From: Ruminococcus sp.
Lineage (GTDB): Bacteria; Bacillota; Clostridia; Lachnospirales; Lachnospiraceae
Assembly: GCA_023663085.1 (NCBI GenBank)
Contig: JAMPIB010000021.1
Coordinates: forward strand, 1-52,684
Direction of reading: 5' to 3'
DNA: 52,684 nucleotides
Positions 45,417-52,684 of the stretch are shown here, piece by piece. The notes under the pieces were generated by a model. That model ran no database searches, was not told the origin of the DNA, and saw only the letters and a list, made by a program, of their open reading frames with translations. The position numbers and the translations under genes are program-made. How positions within the stretch are numbered: position 1 is the stretch's first letter; the number at the start of each line of letters is the position of its first letter.

Positions 45417-46136
45417 ATGGACAGCAAAACAAACGGAACTATCTTAGTCGTGGATGATGAAAAGGAAATTGCCGACTTACTCGAAGTGTACCTGACCAAC
45501 GACGGGTTTACAGTCTATAAATTCTATAACGGCATGGACGCGCTTAAATGTATCGAACAAACGGCTCTTGATCTGGCCATACTGGACGTCATGCTGCCCG
45601 GTCTTGACGGTTTTCACCTCTGTCAGAAAATCCGGGAGAAGTTTTTCTTCCCGGTCATCATGCTGACGGCCAAAGTAGAAGACGGCGACAAGATCATGGG
45701 CCTGACCATCGGCGCGGATGATTATATCACTAAACCGTTTAATCCGCTGGAAGTACTGGCCAGAGTAAAGACGCAGTTACGACGCTATGTACGCTATAAC
45801 AACGCCGGACATTCCGCAGATGCGCCCGTAGCCGCCGCCGAATACGATATCAGAGGACTTATCATCAATAAAAACACGCACAAATGTTCATTATACGGCA
45901 AGGACATTGCCCTGACGCCGATTGAGTTTTCCATTCTCTGGTATCTGTGTTCCCATAAAGGCACGGTCGTTCCTTCGGAAGAATTATTTGAAAACGTATG
46001 GGGCGAAAAGTTCCTCGATAATAACAATACGGTAATGGCGCATATCGGCAGGCTCCGCGAGAAACTTGGCGAAACGTCCAGACACCCAAAATTTATCAAA
46101 ACCGTATGGGGAGTGGGGTATCAGATTGAAAAATAA
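45417..46136 (+). CDS. vanR: VanR-type response regulator
   Basis: 239 aa from the ATG at 45417, 5 nt after GGAGG; an earlier in-frame ATG at 45405 contains the ribosome site. OmpR/PhoB family: the receiver has D57 in LAILDVMLPG and the winged-helix domain ends with HIGRLREKL and the IKTVWGVGYQIEK wing. In van clusters this protein activates resistance genes when phosphorylated by VanS. Only 1 nt separates its stop from the vanS start. Confidence 0.88.
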   Translation: MDSKTNGTILVVDDEKEIADLLEVYLTNDGFTVYKFYNGMDALKCIEQTALDLAILDVMLPGLDGFHLCQKIREKFFFPVIMLTAKVEDGDKIMGLTIGADDYITKPFNPLEVLARVKTQLRRYVRYNNAGHSADAPVAAAEYDIRGLIINKNTHKCSLYGKDIALTPIEFSILWYLCSHKGTVVPSEELFENVWGEKFLDNNNTVMAHIGRLREKLGETSRHPKFIKTVWGVGYQIEK

Positions 46137-46137
46137 T

Positions 46138-47268
46138 ATGAAACAACTTGGCAAAACGTTTTTTATCATCATCATGGGACTCACCGCGTGTTTCCTGCTT
46201 TTTCACCTGTTGGATGAAATAGGCATCGCCGGAGGCTTACTCGAAAGCCGTTATCTTATCCCGCACACTTATCCGGCAGAGGAATTCGTAGATCAAAACG
46301 GCTATATCACGCAATACTCTTATAATTTATGGCGTGTAAAAAAAGACTTACTGTATTTTATCCTGATTAGCATTGCTTTCTGGTTGCTGCTACTGCGCAT
46401 TACCACTATTGTCACCAGACACCGCACGAAAAAACAGGTTATCTCCGAAATCAGTCATCAAATTAATACGTATGTGCATCATGATATAGACGCTTCTTCG
46501 GTTTTTCCGGACGCATGTGCCCCGATTGCCGCGGAAATGGCGGAAATTAAAGCCGACATCAGCCACAAAGAGCAGACTTTAAAAGAAGAAGTCTCCCGCA
46601 AAAACGATCTTATCATGTACCTCGCCCATGATTTAAAAACGCCGCTGGCCTCTGTGATCGGCTATCTGAACCTGCTGCGTGACGAGGCGCTGATATCGCC
46701 CGATATCCGTGAAAAATATCTTTCCATCACCCTTGCCAAAGCGGAGCATTTAGACGACCTGATAAATGAATTTTTTGAAATCGCCAGATTTAATCTTTCG
46801 ACGATCACGCTCCAATACAGCAGGATTAACTTAACCCGCCTGTTAGAGCAGACCATATACGAATTTCAACCGCTGCTTAATGAGAAAAAACTGCGCTGCA
46901 CACTCCATATGGATAACGACGTCTCCCTGCAATGCGATGCCGATAAAATAGCGCGCGTATTTGACAATCTATTACGCAACGCCGTCATCTACAGCTATCC
47001 TGATACGGAGATCACCATGAAAGCCGATGTGTCAGACACTACGATAACGCTTTCTTTTACCAATCACGGGGACACGATACCGGAAGATAAATTGAAGCGG
47101 ATCTTTGAACAGTTTTATCGACTCGACGACTCCCGAAACAGCGCAAACGGCAGCTCCGGGCTCGGACTTGCCATCGCCAGACAGATCATTGAACTCCACC
47201 ACGGCTCTATCCGCGCCGCAAGTAACGACGATACGATATGCTTTATCGTAACACTTCCGCTTTCGTAA
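46138..47268 (+). CDS. vanS: VanS-type sensor histidine kinase
   Basis: 376 aa. Two membrane segments (about 7-25 and 71-90) flank a short extracytoplasmic loop of about 45 residues. The kinase core has H164 in YLAHDLKTPL, then NLLRNAVIYS, and GSSGLGLAIARQI. VanS proteins sense glycopeptides or the wall damage they cause. I start at the ATG 1 nt after the vanR stop; a TTG 12 nt upstream, with a GGAGTGGGG before it, is a possible alternative. The TAA overlaps the first direct repeat of the next promoter. Confidence 0.88.
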   Translation: MKQLGKTFFIIIMGLTACFLLFHLLDEIGIAGGLLESRYLIPHTYPAEEFVDQNGYITQYSYNLWRVKKDLLYFILISIAFWLLLLRITTIVTRHRTKKQVISEISHQINTYVHHDIDASSVFPDACAPIAAEMAEIKADISHKEQTLKEEVSRKNDLIMYLAHDLKTPLASVIGYLNLLRDEALISPDIREKYLSITLAKAEHLDDLINEFFEIARFNLSTITLQYSRINLTRLLEQTIYEFQPLLNEKKLRCTLHMDNDVSLQCDADKIARVFDNLLRNAVIYSYPDTEITMKADVSDTTITLSFTNHGDTIPEDKLKRIFEQFYRLDDSRNSANGSSGLGLAIARQIIELHHGSIRAASNDDTICFIVTLPLS

Positions 47269-47282
47269 GAAAATCGTAAGAA
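47263..47282 (+). promoter_or_regulatory. Probable VanR box before vanWGT
   Basis: TCGTAAGAA is repeated directly at 47263-47271 and 47274-47282, exactly 11 bp apart. This is the one-turn spacing bound by OmpR-family dimers. A -10-like TATCAT (47305-47310) sits 22 bp downstream, so the repeats would touch the -35 position, which itself is non-consensus. This fits an activator-dependent promoter for vanW-vanG-vanT. Confidence 0.6.
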
Positions 47283-47379
47283 TTTTATCAGTAAAAAAAC
47301 AGAATATCATAAGCAGAAACAAAGAAAAGACCTTCCTGTCTCTGGTATGATGACCATACCTTAGCAAGGAGGTTTTCTT

Positions 47380-48225
47380 ATGTCCAGAAAAAGGATCACA
47401 CAACTTTTCCCATTTTTAATACCGCTGCGCACATGGCAGAGGAAAAAATGCTTTTATCTGCAAATGCGGTTTGATAAAAACCGCTATGCCAGAACCGTCA
47501 CGGATACTCTTCTGCCCTATACGCTGTATGAAACTTCCATGGCCCTGATCAATGAAAACAGCGGACAAGACAGAATCTACCAGATTAACAAAGTCCATAA
47601 CCTGAAACTGGCCGCCCGCACACTCAACCGCATCACCATTGCTCCCGGTGAAGTTTTTTCCTTCTGGCAGCTTGCCCGCAGGGCGGATAAAAAAGAAAAA
47701 TATAAGGATGGCCTGAACTTCGTCAACGGAAAACTCATCGCCTCCTACGGCGGCGGTCTCTGCCAGCTAAGCAACCTGCTGTATATACTATTTCTGCACT
47801 CTCCTCTGACAGTCATCGAACGCCACGGACACACGACCCTCACTTTTCCACCCGCGGATACCGGCCCGGTCTGTGGTATCGACGCCACCATCCATGAAGG
47901 CTGGCTGGATTTAAAAGCACGGAACGAAACGGAACATACCTTCCAGATCGTCATCTCTTTTGATGAAAAAAACGTGTATGGAAGGATTCTGACGGATGAC
48001 GAGATCATGACGGAATATGAAATCTATAACGCCGCTGTCTCCTATAGGCGGCAAAGCGGCAAAGTATATCAGACTGCCGAAGTATGGCGTAAAGAAAGAG
48101 ACAGGCTCGATACGTCATCAAATGAAACGCTGCATACCAGTAAAAACGAAAAAAATATTTTACTTTATGTAAACCAATGTGAGATTGCTTATAACCTGCC
48201 GGATTCCATTTATATCGAAGAATAA
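47380..48225 (+). CDS. vanW: VanW-family protein
   Basis: 281 aa. The VanW family core is clear: NLKLAARTLNRITIAPGEVFSFW (about residues 70-93, quoted here only as a landmark by its ends), NGKLIASYGGGLCQLSNLLY near 113-132, and HGHTT-F near 148. Its function is unknown, although it is common in vanB and vanG clusters. AAGGAGG lies about 8 nt before the ATG. There is no signal peptide, so it is presumably cytosolic. It is the first gene behind the direct-repeat promoter. Confidence 0.88.
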   Translation: MSRKRITQLFPFLIPLRTWQRKKCFYLQMRFDKNRYARTVTDTLLPYTLYETSMALINENSGQDRIYQINKVHNLKLAARTLNRITIAPGEVFSFWQLARRADKKEKYKDGLNFVNGKLIASYGGGLCQLSNLLYILFLHSPLTVIERHGHTTLTFPPADTGPVCGIDATIHEGWLDLKARNETEHTFQIVISFDEKNVYGRILTDDEIMTEYEIYNAAVSYRRQSGKVYQTAEVWRKERDRLDTSSNETLHTSKNEKNILLYVNQCEIAYNLPDSIYIEE

Positions 48226-48248
48226 CAGATAATGAAAGGATGATTTTT

Positions 48249-49343
48249 ATGCAAAACCTGACAAATCTGGCTGTCATTTTCGGCGGCCATTCTACAGAGT
48301 ATGAGGTATCGCTGCAATCTGCCTACTCTGTTTTGAACAATATCAACACCGACGACTTCGCTGTCATTCCCATCGGGATCACCAGAGACGGAACATGGTT
48401 CTACTACACCGGTTCATACGGGAAAATTCCCGACGACACATGGCAGCAGGAATCTGATGATCTTTTTCCAGTGACCGTCTCCTTAAATCCTTCTAAAAAG
48501 GGATTCCTGATACTGAATGCTTCGCATTCTTCCGCTGTATCGCAGAATTTCCTATACGACGAAAAGGCACACGGTTCCTTTCTTGCTGTCGATCTGGTCT
48601 TTCCTGTATTACATGGTAAAAACGGAGAAGACGGCACACTACAGGGAATGTTTGAACTGGCCGGTGTTCCCGTTGTCGGCTGTAATGCGCTCTCCAGCGC
48701 TCTCTGCATGGATAAAGACAGAGCGCATAAACTGGTAAAACAGGCGGGAATCGCAGTTCCCAAAGCAGTCACTTTTTCGCATTTTAATAAAAAAGCGGCC
48801 CTGAATAAAATTGCAGAAACTTTATCGTATCCGCTTTTTATCAAACCCGTGCGCTCCGGTTCATCTTTTGGTATCAGCAGGATAACATGTCCCAGTGAAC
48901 TGGAAAAGGCCATAGAATTTGCTTTTACGCATGATACACAGGTGACGGCGGAAGAATCCGTCCCGGGTTTTGAGTGCGGATGCGCGATCCTTGGCATCGA
49001 CAAGCTGTTTGTCGGACGGGTCGATGAAATTGCCTTATCAGACGGCTTTTTTGATTATACCGAGAAGTATACGCTCCGCTCTTCCAGAATCTATATGCCC
49101 GCAAGGATAGATCCTGCGATGGAAAAAAAGATCCAGACAACCGCCAAAACCATTTACCGTATCCTGGGCTGTTCGGGCTTTGCCAGAGTCGATATGTTCC
49201 TGACGCCGGAAGGGGAAATCGTTTTTAACGAAGTCAACACCATCCCCGGTTTTACACTCCACAGCCGGTATCCGAATATGATGAAAGGAGCCGGCCTTTT
49301 CTTTCCAGAAATGTTAGAGAGGCTTTTAAGATTATATGTGTAA
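48249..49343 (+). CDS. vanG: D-alanine--D-serine ligase VanG-type
   Basis: 364 aa from the ATG at 48249; AAAGGA stands 8 nt or so upstream and abuts the earlier ATG at 48240. ATP-grasp Ddl family: FGGHSTEYEVS (11-21), HGKNGEDGTLQG (122-133), ARVDMF and NEVNTIPGF (327-335). The omega loop reads FFDYTEKYTL (267-276) and ARI follows, as in VanG/VanC/VanE-type D-Ser ligases; the D-Lac ligases VanA/VanB differ there. It should make D-Ala-D-Ser, whose incorporation lowers vancomycin affinity. It overlaps vanT by 8 bp. Confidence 0.88.
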   Translation: MQNLTNLAVIFGGHSTEYEVSLQSAYSVLNNINTDDFAVIPIGITRDGTWFYYTGSYGKIPDDTWQQESDDLFPVTVSLNPSKKGFLILNASHSSAVSQNFLYDEKAHGSFLAVDLVFPVLHGKNGEDGTLQGMFELAGVPVVGCNALSSALCMDKDRAHKLVKQAGIAVPKAVTFSHFNKKAALNKIAETLSYPLFIKPVRSGSSFGISRITCPSELEKAIEFAFTHDTQVTAEESVPGFECGCAILGIDKLFVGRVDEIALSDGFFDYTEKYTLRSSRIYMPARIDPAMEKKIQTTAKTIYRILGCSGFARVDMFLTPEGEIVFNEVNTIPGFTLHSRYPNMMKGAGLFFPEMLERLLRLYV

Positions 49344-51570
49344 AAAAGAACAATATCCGGGCATCGACATTTTCCGTCTGCCCGCCGCCCTGCTTGTCAT
49401 TGCCATCCATACTTCGCCGCTTGCCTCTTATAATGAAACAGCGGATTTTATATTGACACGGAGCATTGCCCGTATCGCGGTGCCCTTTTTTCTCATGATA
49501 TCGGGGTTTTTCGTGCTCTCCGCCTCTGCGCGCAATTCCTGGAAGTATCATAGATACATACGTAAAACCGTATATATCTATCTCATTTCCATGCTTTTCT
49601 ATCTGCCGCTCAATATCTATAACGGCTATTTTCGCATGAATAACCTTCTGCCGAATCTGTTAAAAGATATTGTTTTTGACGGCACTTTATATCATCTGTG
49701 GTATCTGCCCGCCGCTTTGAGCGGTGCATATATCGCCAGATACCTCTTGAACCGCTTTCACTGCGGACAGGCGCTTGCCATATCGTTTATGCTTTACGGG
49801 ATCGGACTTTTCGGCGACAGCTATTACGGGATCAGCGAAAACATTCCTGTTTTAAAAAGTTTCTATGCACTTCTTTTTCAGGTTATGGACTACACGCGAA
49901 ACGGACTTTTCTTTGCACCGCTGTTTTTTATCATTGGTGCCCGCATGGCCGACTGCTGTCGGCTGACCCCGGAAGAAAGCAAAGAAAACGGTCTTTGTAT
50001 GGCGGTTATGCTAAAGAACATTTGCAGATTGGCTTTAACCTTGTCCCTCATGTCCGGCGAGGCTCTGCTTTTACGTTATTATCATGTACAGCGTCATGAC
50101 AGCATGTACCTTTTTTTGCCGCTGTGCACATACTTTCTTTTTCGTCTTCTGCTTTCCTGTAGCGGATATCGCTTCAAAAAATATTATGGAAAAAAATATT
50201 TCTTCAACGAATATTTCTTTAGGGAAAAATCTTCCGCATGGCTGCGGACATACACGCTGACCATCTATATCGTCCATCCTATGATGATCGTGCTCGTGCG
50301 CTTGTTGGCCAAAGTACTGCATCTGGAATATCTTTTTATCGAAAACAGCCTGCTGCATTATCTGAGCGTCTGCATCTTATCCCTGTTATGCGGCCTGATA
50401 CTCTGCGTCCTGCAGCAAAAAGGTCATAGACTATACAGACATAAACCGATTGAACATGTTCCTGACCGCGCCTATGTGGAAATCGACTTGCAAAACCTGG
50501 AGCATAACGCAAAAGTTTTGCAAAAAGCCATGTCCCCTGACACCCGTCTAATGGCTGTTGTCAAAGCCAACGCCTACGGCCATGGAAGTATCGCCATTGC
50601 CAAATGCCTGAATCATCTCGGTATAGAAGCTTTTGCCGTTGCTGCCATCGAAGAAGGAATCGCCCTTAGAAAGCACGGTATCCGCGGAGAAATCCTTATC
50701 CTCGGTTATACCGCCCCTGAGCGGGCCGCCGAACTGAAACGATATGACCTGACGCAGACCCTGATCGACCTTACCTATGCCCAGACATTAAACAGGCAGA
50801 ATATTAAGGTAAAAGCACATCTGAAAATAGATACCGGTATGCACAGACTCGGCGTTCCCACAGAAGACGTCCTCTCCATACAGAAAATTTTCGCCATGAA
50901 AAACATCTTTGTATGTGGTATTTATACGCATCTGTGCTGTGCTGACAACCTGCTGCCCGATGACATATCCTTTACCCGCAGACAGATCGAGCGTTTCTAT
51001 TCACTGATCCATAAACTGGAAAAAGCCGGTATCAAAATACCAAAACTGCATATCCAGAGCAGCTACGGCCTTTTGAATTATCCTGATTTAAAATGTGATT
51101 ATGTAAGATGCGGTATCGCCTTATACGGAATATTATGTAAACCTCATGATGAAACCGTGCTGCATCTCGACTTACGCCCGGTACTTTCCTTTAAAAGCAT
51201 CGTTGTTCTGATCCGTTTGCTCGAAAAAGGAGAAAGCGTTGGTTACGGCCGAAGTTTTGTCACTTCCCGGAAAAGCCGCCTCGCCATACTTCCTGTCGGC
51301 TACGCAGACGGATTCCCGCGAAGTCTCTCCTGCGGCGTAGGAAACGTCCTGATCCGCGGTCAAAAAGCGCCTGTTGTCGGGCGCGTCTGCATGGATCAGC
51401 TTGCCGTTGATGTGACGGACATCGAAGGAGTTTCCATCGGGGATATTGCCACGCTGATCGGTGCAGATGGCAGGACGGCGCTGTCCGCTCCCGAAGTCGC
51501 GGAACGTCTGGACAGTATCAGCAATGAATTGTTGTGCAGGATCGGGGAGAGGGTGAGCCGGGAATATTGA
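49336..51570 (+). CDS. vanT: Membrane serine racemase VanT
   Basis: 744 aa in two parts. Residues 1-~365 form an acyltransferase-3-like membrane domain with about ten segments (GIDIFRLPAALLVIAIHTS; LWYLPA near 121). Residues ~375-744 form a fold-type III PLP racemase with the PLP lysine K410 in VVKANAYGHG and the second catalytic Tyr near SVGYGRSF. VanT supplies D-Ser to VanG; the membrane part is thought to import L-Ser. GAGAGG lies inside the vanG end, so the two are coupled. No vanXY follows: the next gene is on the other strand. Confidence 0.9.
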   Translation: MCKKEQYPGIDIFRLPAALLVIAIHTSPLASYNETADFILTRSIARIAVPFFLMISGFFVLSASARNSWKYHRYIRKTVYIYLISMLFYLPLNIYNGYFRMNNLLPNLLKDIVFDGTLYHLWYLPAALSGAYIARYLLNRFHCGQALAISFMLYGIGLFGDSYYGISENIPVLKSFYALLFQVMDYTRNGLFFAPLFFIIGARMADCCRLTPEESKENGLCMAVMLKNICRLALTLSLMSGEALLLRYYHVQRHDSMYLFLPLCTYFLFRLLLSCSGYRFKKYYGKKYFFNEYFFREKSSAWLRTYTLTIYIVHPMMIVLVRLLAKVLHLEYLFIENSLLHYLSVCILSLLCGLILCVLQQKGHRLYRHKPIEHVPDRAYVEIDLQNLEHNAKVLQKAMSPDTRLMAVVKANAYGHGSIAIAKCLNHLGIEAFAVAAIEEGIALRKHGIRGEILILGYTAPERAAELKRYDLTQTLIDLTYAQTLNRQNIKVKAHLKIDTGMHRLGVPTEDVLSIQKIFAMKNIFVCGIYTHLCCADNLLPDDISFTRRQIERFYSLIHKLEKAGIKIPKLHIQSSYGLLNYPDLKCDYVRCGIALYGILCKPHDETVLHLDLRPVLSFKSIVVLIRLLEKGESVGYGRSFVTSRKSRLAILPVGYADGFPRSLSCGVGNVLIRGQKAPVVGRVCMDQLAVDVTDIEGVSIGDIATLIGADGRTALSAPEVAERLDSISNELLCRIGERVSREY

Positions 51571-51593
51571 CAATGGTAAAATCAAACCGGAAT

Positions 51594-51633
51594 CAAAAAA
51601 ACGGGCGGGCCGATCTTTTTCAGACCGTCCCGC
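51594..51633 (-). terminator. Terminator of the secreted 185-aa protein gene
   Basis: On the minus strand, GCGGGACGGTCT pairs with AGATCGGCCCGC (one mismatch, one wobble) around a GAAAA loop, followed by TTTTTTT. It lies 24 bp after the convergent vanT stop and could also stop vanT transcripts partly. Confidence 0.8.
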
Positions 51634-51691
51634 TTAAACCACACGTTTCAAGTCAAATATACCCCGCCCGCGGGAATAAAGATGTCCAAGC

Positions 51692-52249
51692 TTACTTCGC
51701 AGGCACAGTCTTCATGAGCAGATAACCGCCCTGATAATCAAATACGAACTGCACGCAGTTGTCGCCCACAGCCGTAACAGTCACAGGCTCCCACTCGCCC
51801 TTGACACATTTGTAAACAGAGATCGCGTCGCCTGCCGCCACGTTCTCAACATACAGCTTCACCTCTGCATCCGTCAGGTCTACACCAGGAGCCGTAAGCT
51901 TTGCACAAACCAGAGGCTGTGCACCACTATTCATGCCATACATCGCACCGTACAAAGCAAGCTCACGACCCGGCTTATCCACGACACAGGTCGCGTTGGT
52001 CTCTACGCCGCCGATAATCATATCGCTGCCGGATGCAACTGCGGGAATCGTTACTTCAAACGCGCCACCAATCGTGTAATGGCTGCCGCTGATCGCATTG
52101 GAATAATACTCGGCAGAAGTCTTCTCCTCTTCTGCGCTCAGGTGACCAAAGTTCGGCAACGACGTCCCCGGTTTCACTGTCTCTGCCGCACATACCGTCG
52201 TAGAGAAGGTAAGAGCCAAAGCACAGCTTAATGCTAAAAATTTCTTCAT
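51692..52249 (-). CDS. Small secreted protein of unknown function
   Basis: 185 aa from the ATG at 52249, with AAGGAGG 8 nt upstream. A signal peptide (hydrophobic 4-20, cleavage near VCAA) precedes a Ser/Glu-rich start and an all-beta domain of about 130 residues. Two Cys pairs are possible (ATCVV, PLVCAK, VYKCVK, DNCVQF). No sorting signal or catalytic motif is visible, and I do not recognise the family. The promoter is fully consensus and a strong terminator follows, so high expression is likely. Confidence 0.75.
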   Translation of the reverse strand: MKKFLALSCALALTFSTTVCAAETVKPGTSLPNFGHLSAEEEKTSAEYYSNAISGSHYTIGGAFEVTIPAVASGSDMIIGGVETNATCVVDKPGRELALYGAMYGMNSGAQPLVCAKLTAPGVDLTDAEVKLYVENVAAGDAISVYKCVKGEWEPVTVTAVGDNCVQFVFDYQGGYLLMKTVPAK

Positions 52250-52352
52250 TTTTAAATCCTCCTTCGTTTTCAAGCGTGGTATCTATCAACACATACGTGC
52301 CAATATTTTTAAATGTTGTATATGGAAAGAAAATTCTCCAACTCCGCATACC

Positions 52353-52381
52353 ATTATAATTTTTGCTTTCCGTAATGTCAA
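52353..52381 (-). promoter_or_regulatory. Fully consensus promoter of the secreted protein
   Basis: On the minus strand, TTGACA (52381-52376), 17 nt, TATAAT (52358-52353): a perfect consensus. The leader is about 97 nt. Confidence 0.85.
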
Positions 52382-52489
52382 TCCCATTTTTCTTTGAATT
52401 TCTCCGTTTTTCTGTATTTTTCTGTATGATAAAAAATACAAAAACAGTTCCAACATGTTATAATCGGATCACGACAAACAACAAAACAA

Positions 52490-52684
52490 TTTCCGGACTT
52501 AAAAGGCTGTTATAGCAGCGGCTCCACCATCCCTGAAACAATGGAAATGGCACAAGAATCCCTTACCGGCTATCTTTTGACATTATTGGAACATGGTGAT
52601 AACATCGCCACTCCGTCAGATATTTCAGCCTATAACCCGAATGATGGATTTGCAACGCTTGTATCCTGCGACATTAACCTGTAT
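52490..52684 (+). pseudogene. HicB-like antitoxin, N-terminus missing, runs off window
   Basis: 65 codons visible. FPDLKGCYSSGSTIPE followed by MAQESLTGYLLTLLEHGDNI and TPSDI is the usual HicB core. The normal start (about 20 residues of beta strand before FPDL) is absent: the frame continues upstream without any ATG, GTG or TTG to a TAA near 52434. An extended -10 TGTTATAAT lies at 52457-52465. It may be a 5'-truncated relic. The C-terminal part and any HicA partner lie beyond the window. Confidence 0.6.

Noticed and set aside
51571-51691. Missing vanXY hidden as a short or frameshifted gene after vanT
   Set aside because: Only 121 bp lie between vanT and the next gene, filled by a terminator; no SxHxxGxAxD-type motif was seen in any frame.

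Overview
The window looks like a piece of a Lachnospiraceae (Clostridia) chromosome. The evidence is low-to-moderate GC, AT-rich promoters of the TTGACA-N17-TATAAT type, strong GGAGG ribosome sites, a CIRCE heat-shock operator, SpoIID- and YtaF-like sporulation-type proteins, and several large proteins that I know only as Lachnospiraceae families of unknown function. No tRNA, rRNA, CRISPR array, transposase or complete prophage was seen. Family names are recalled from memory; no database search was run.

Layout. (1) 1-1471: an accessory module. A promoter drives a short RNA of three 54-nt units closed by a terminator, followed by a predicted RNase-fold (PBECR4-like) protein fused to a GNAT acetyltransferase. 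This is the gene order of a type III toxin-antitoxin system and is the strongest candidate for something new. (2) 1533-6673, minus strand: purA on its own promoter, and purC-purF-purB. (3) 6710-13737: a four-gene set of unknown function directly upstream of purC: a 1193-aa two-part protein, a divergent actin/Hsp70-like ATPase, a helical-repeat protein and a membrane coiled-coil protein. (4) 13974-21242: envelope genes. A SpoIID-like/peptidoglycan-binding gene is cut in two by 3.7 kb carrying a GH-like secreted protein, a secreted repeat protein and a small LYHGS-motif protein. A GH-like lipoprotein lies upstream.

(5) 22070-27582: htpG with a CIRCE box and an unusual acidic repeat insert, a small membrane protein, and an ilvE-PHP-PrsA-like operon. 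(6) 27685-32810: a beta-CASP nuclease-like protein, thyA, dfrA and a sensorless hybrid histidine kinase in one run. (7) 32927-37085: ytaF, a Ca2+-type P-ATPase, a GreA-family factor and an Rpn-nuclease remnant. (8) 37121-43670: a PepSY lipoprotein, a LytTR regulator, a GHKL kinase and two ABC half-transporters in one operon, which looks like a peptide-sensing/export or immunity locus. (9) 43769-45226: a coiled-coil protein made of 42-bp tandem repeats, and a YczE-family membrane protein.

(10) 45417-51570, plus strand: a vanG-type cluster, vanR-vanS-vanW-vanG-vanT. VanR/VanS should sense envelope stress, VanT makes D-Ser, and VanG joins D-Ala to D-Ser. No vanXY-type D,D-peptidase is present, so the cluster may modify rather than fully replace D-Ala-D-Ala precursors. 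(11) 51692-52684: a small secreted protein with a consensus promoter, and the C-terminal part of a HicB-like antitoxin that has no visible N-terminus and runs off the window.
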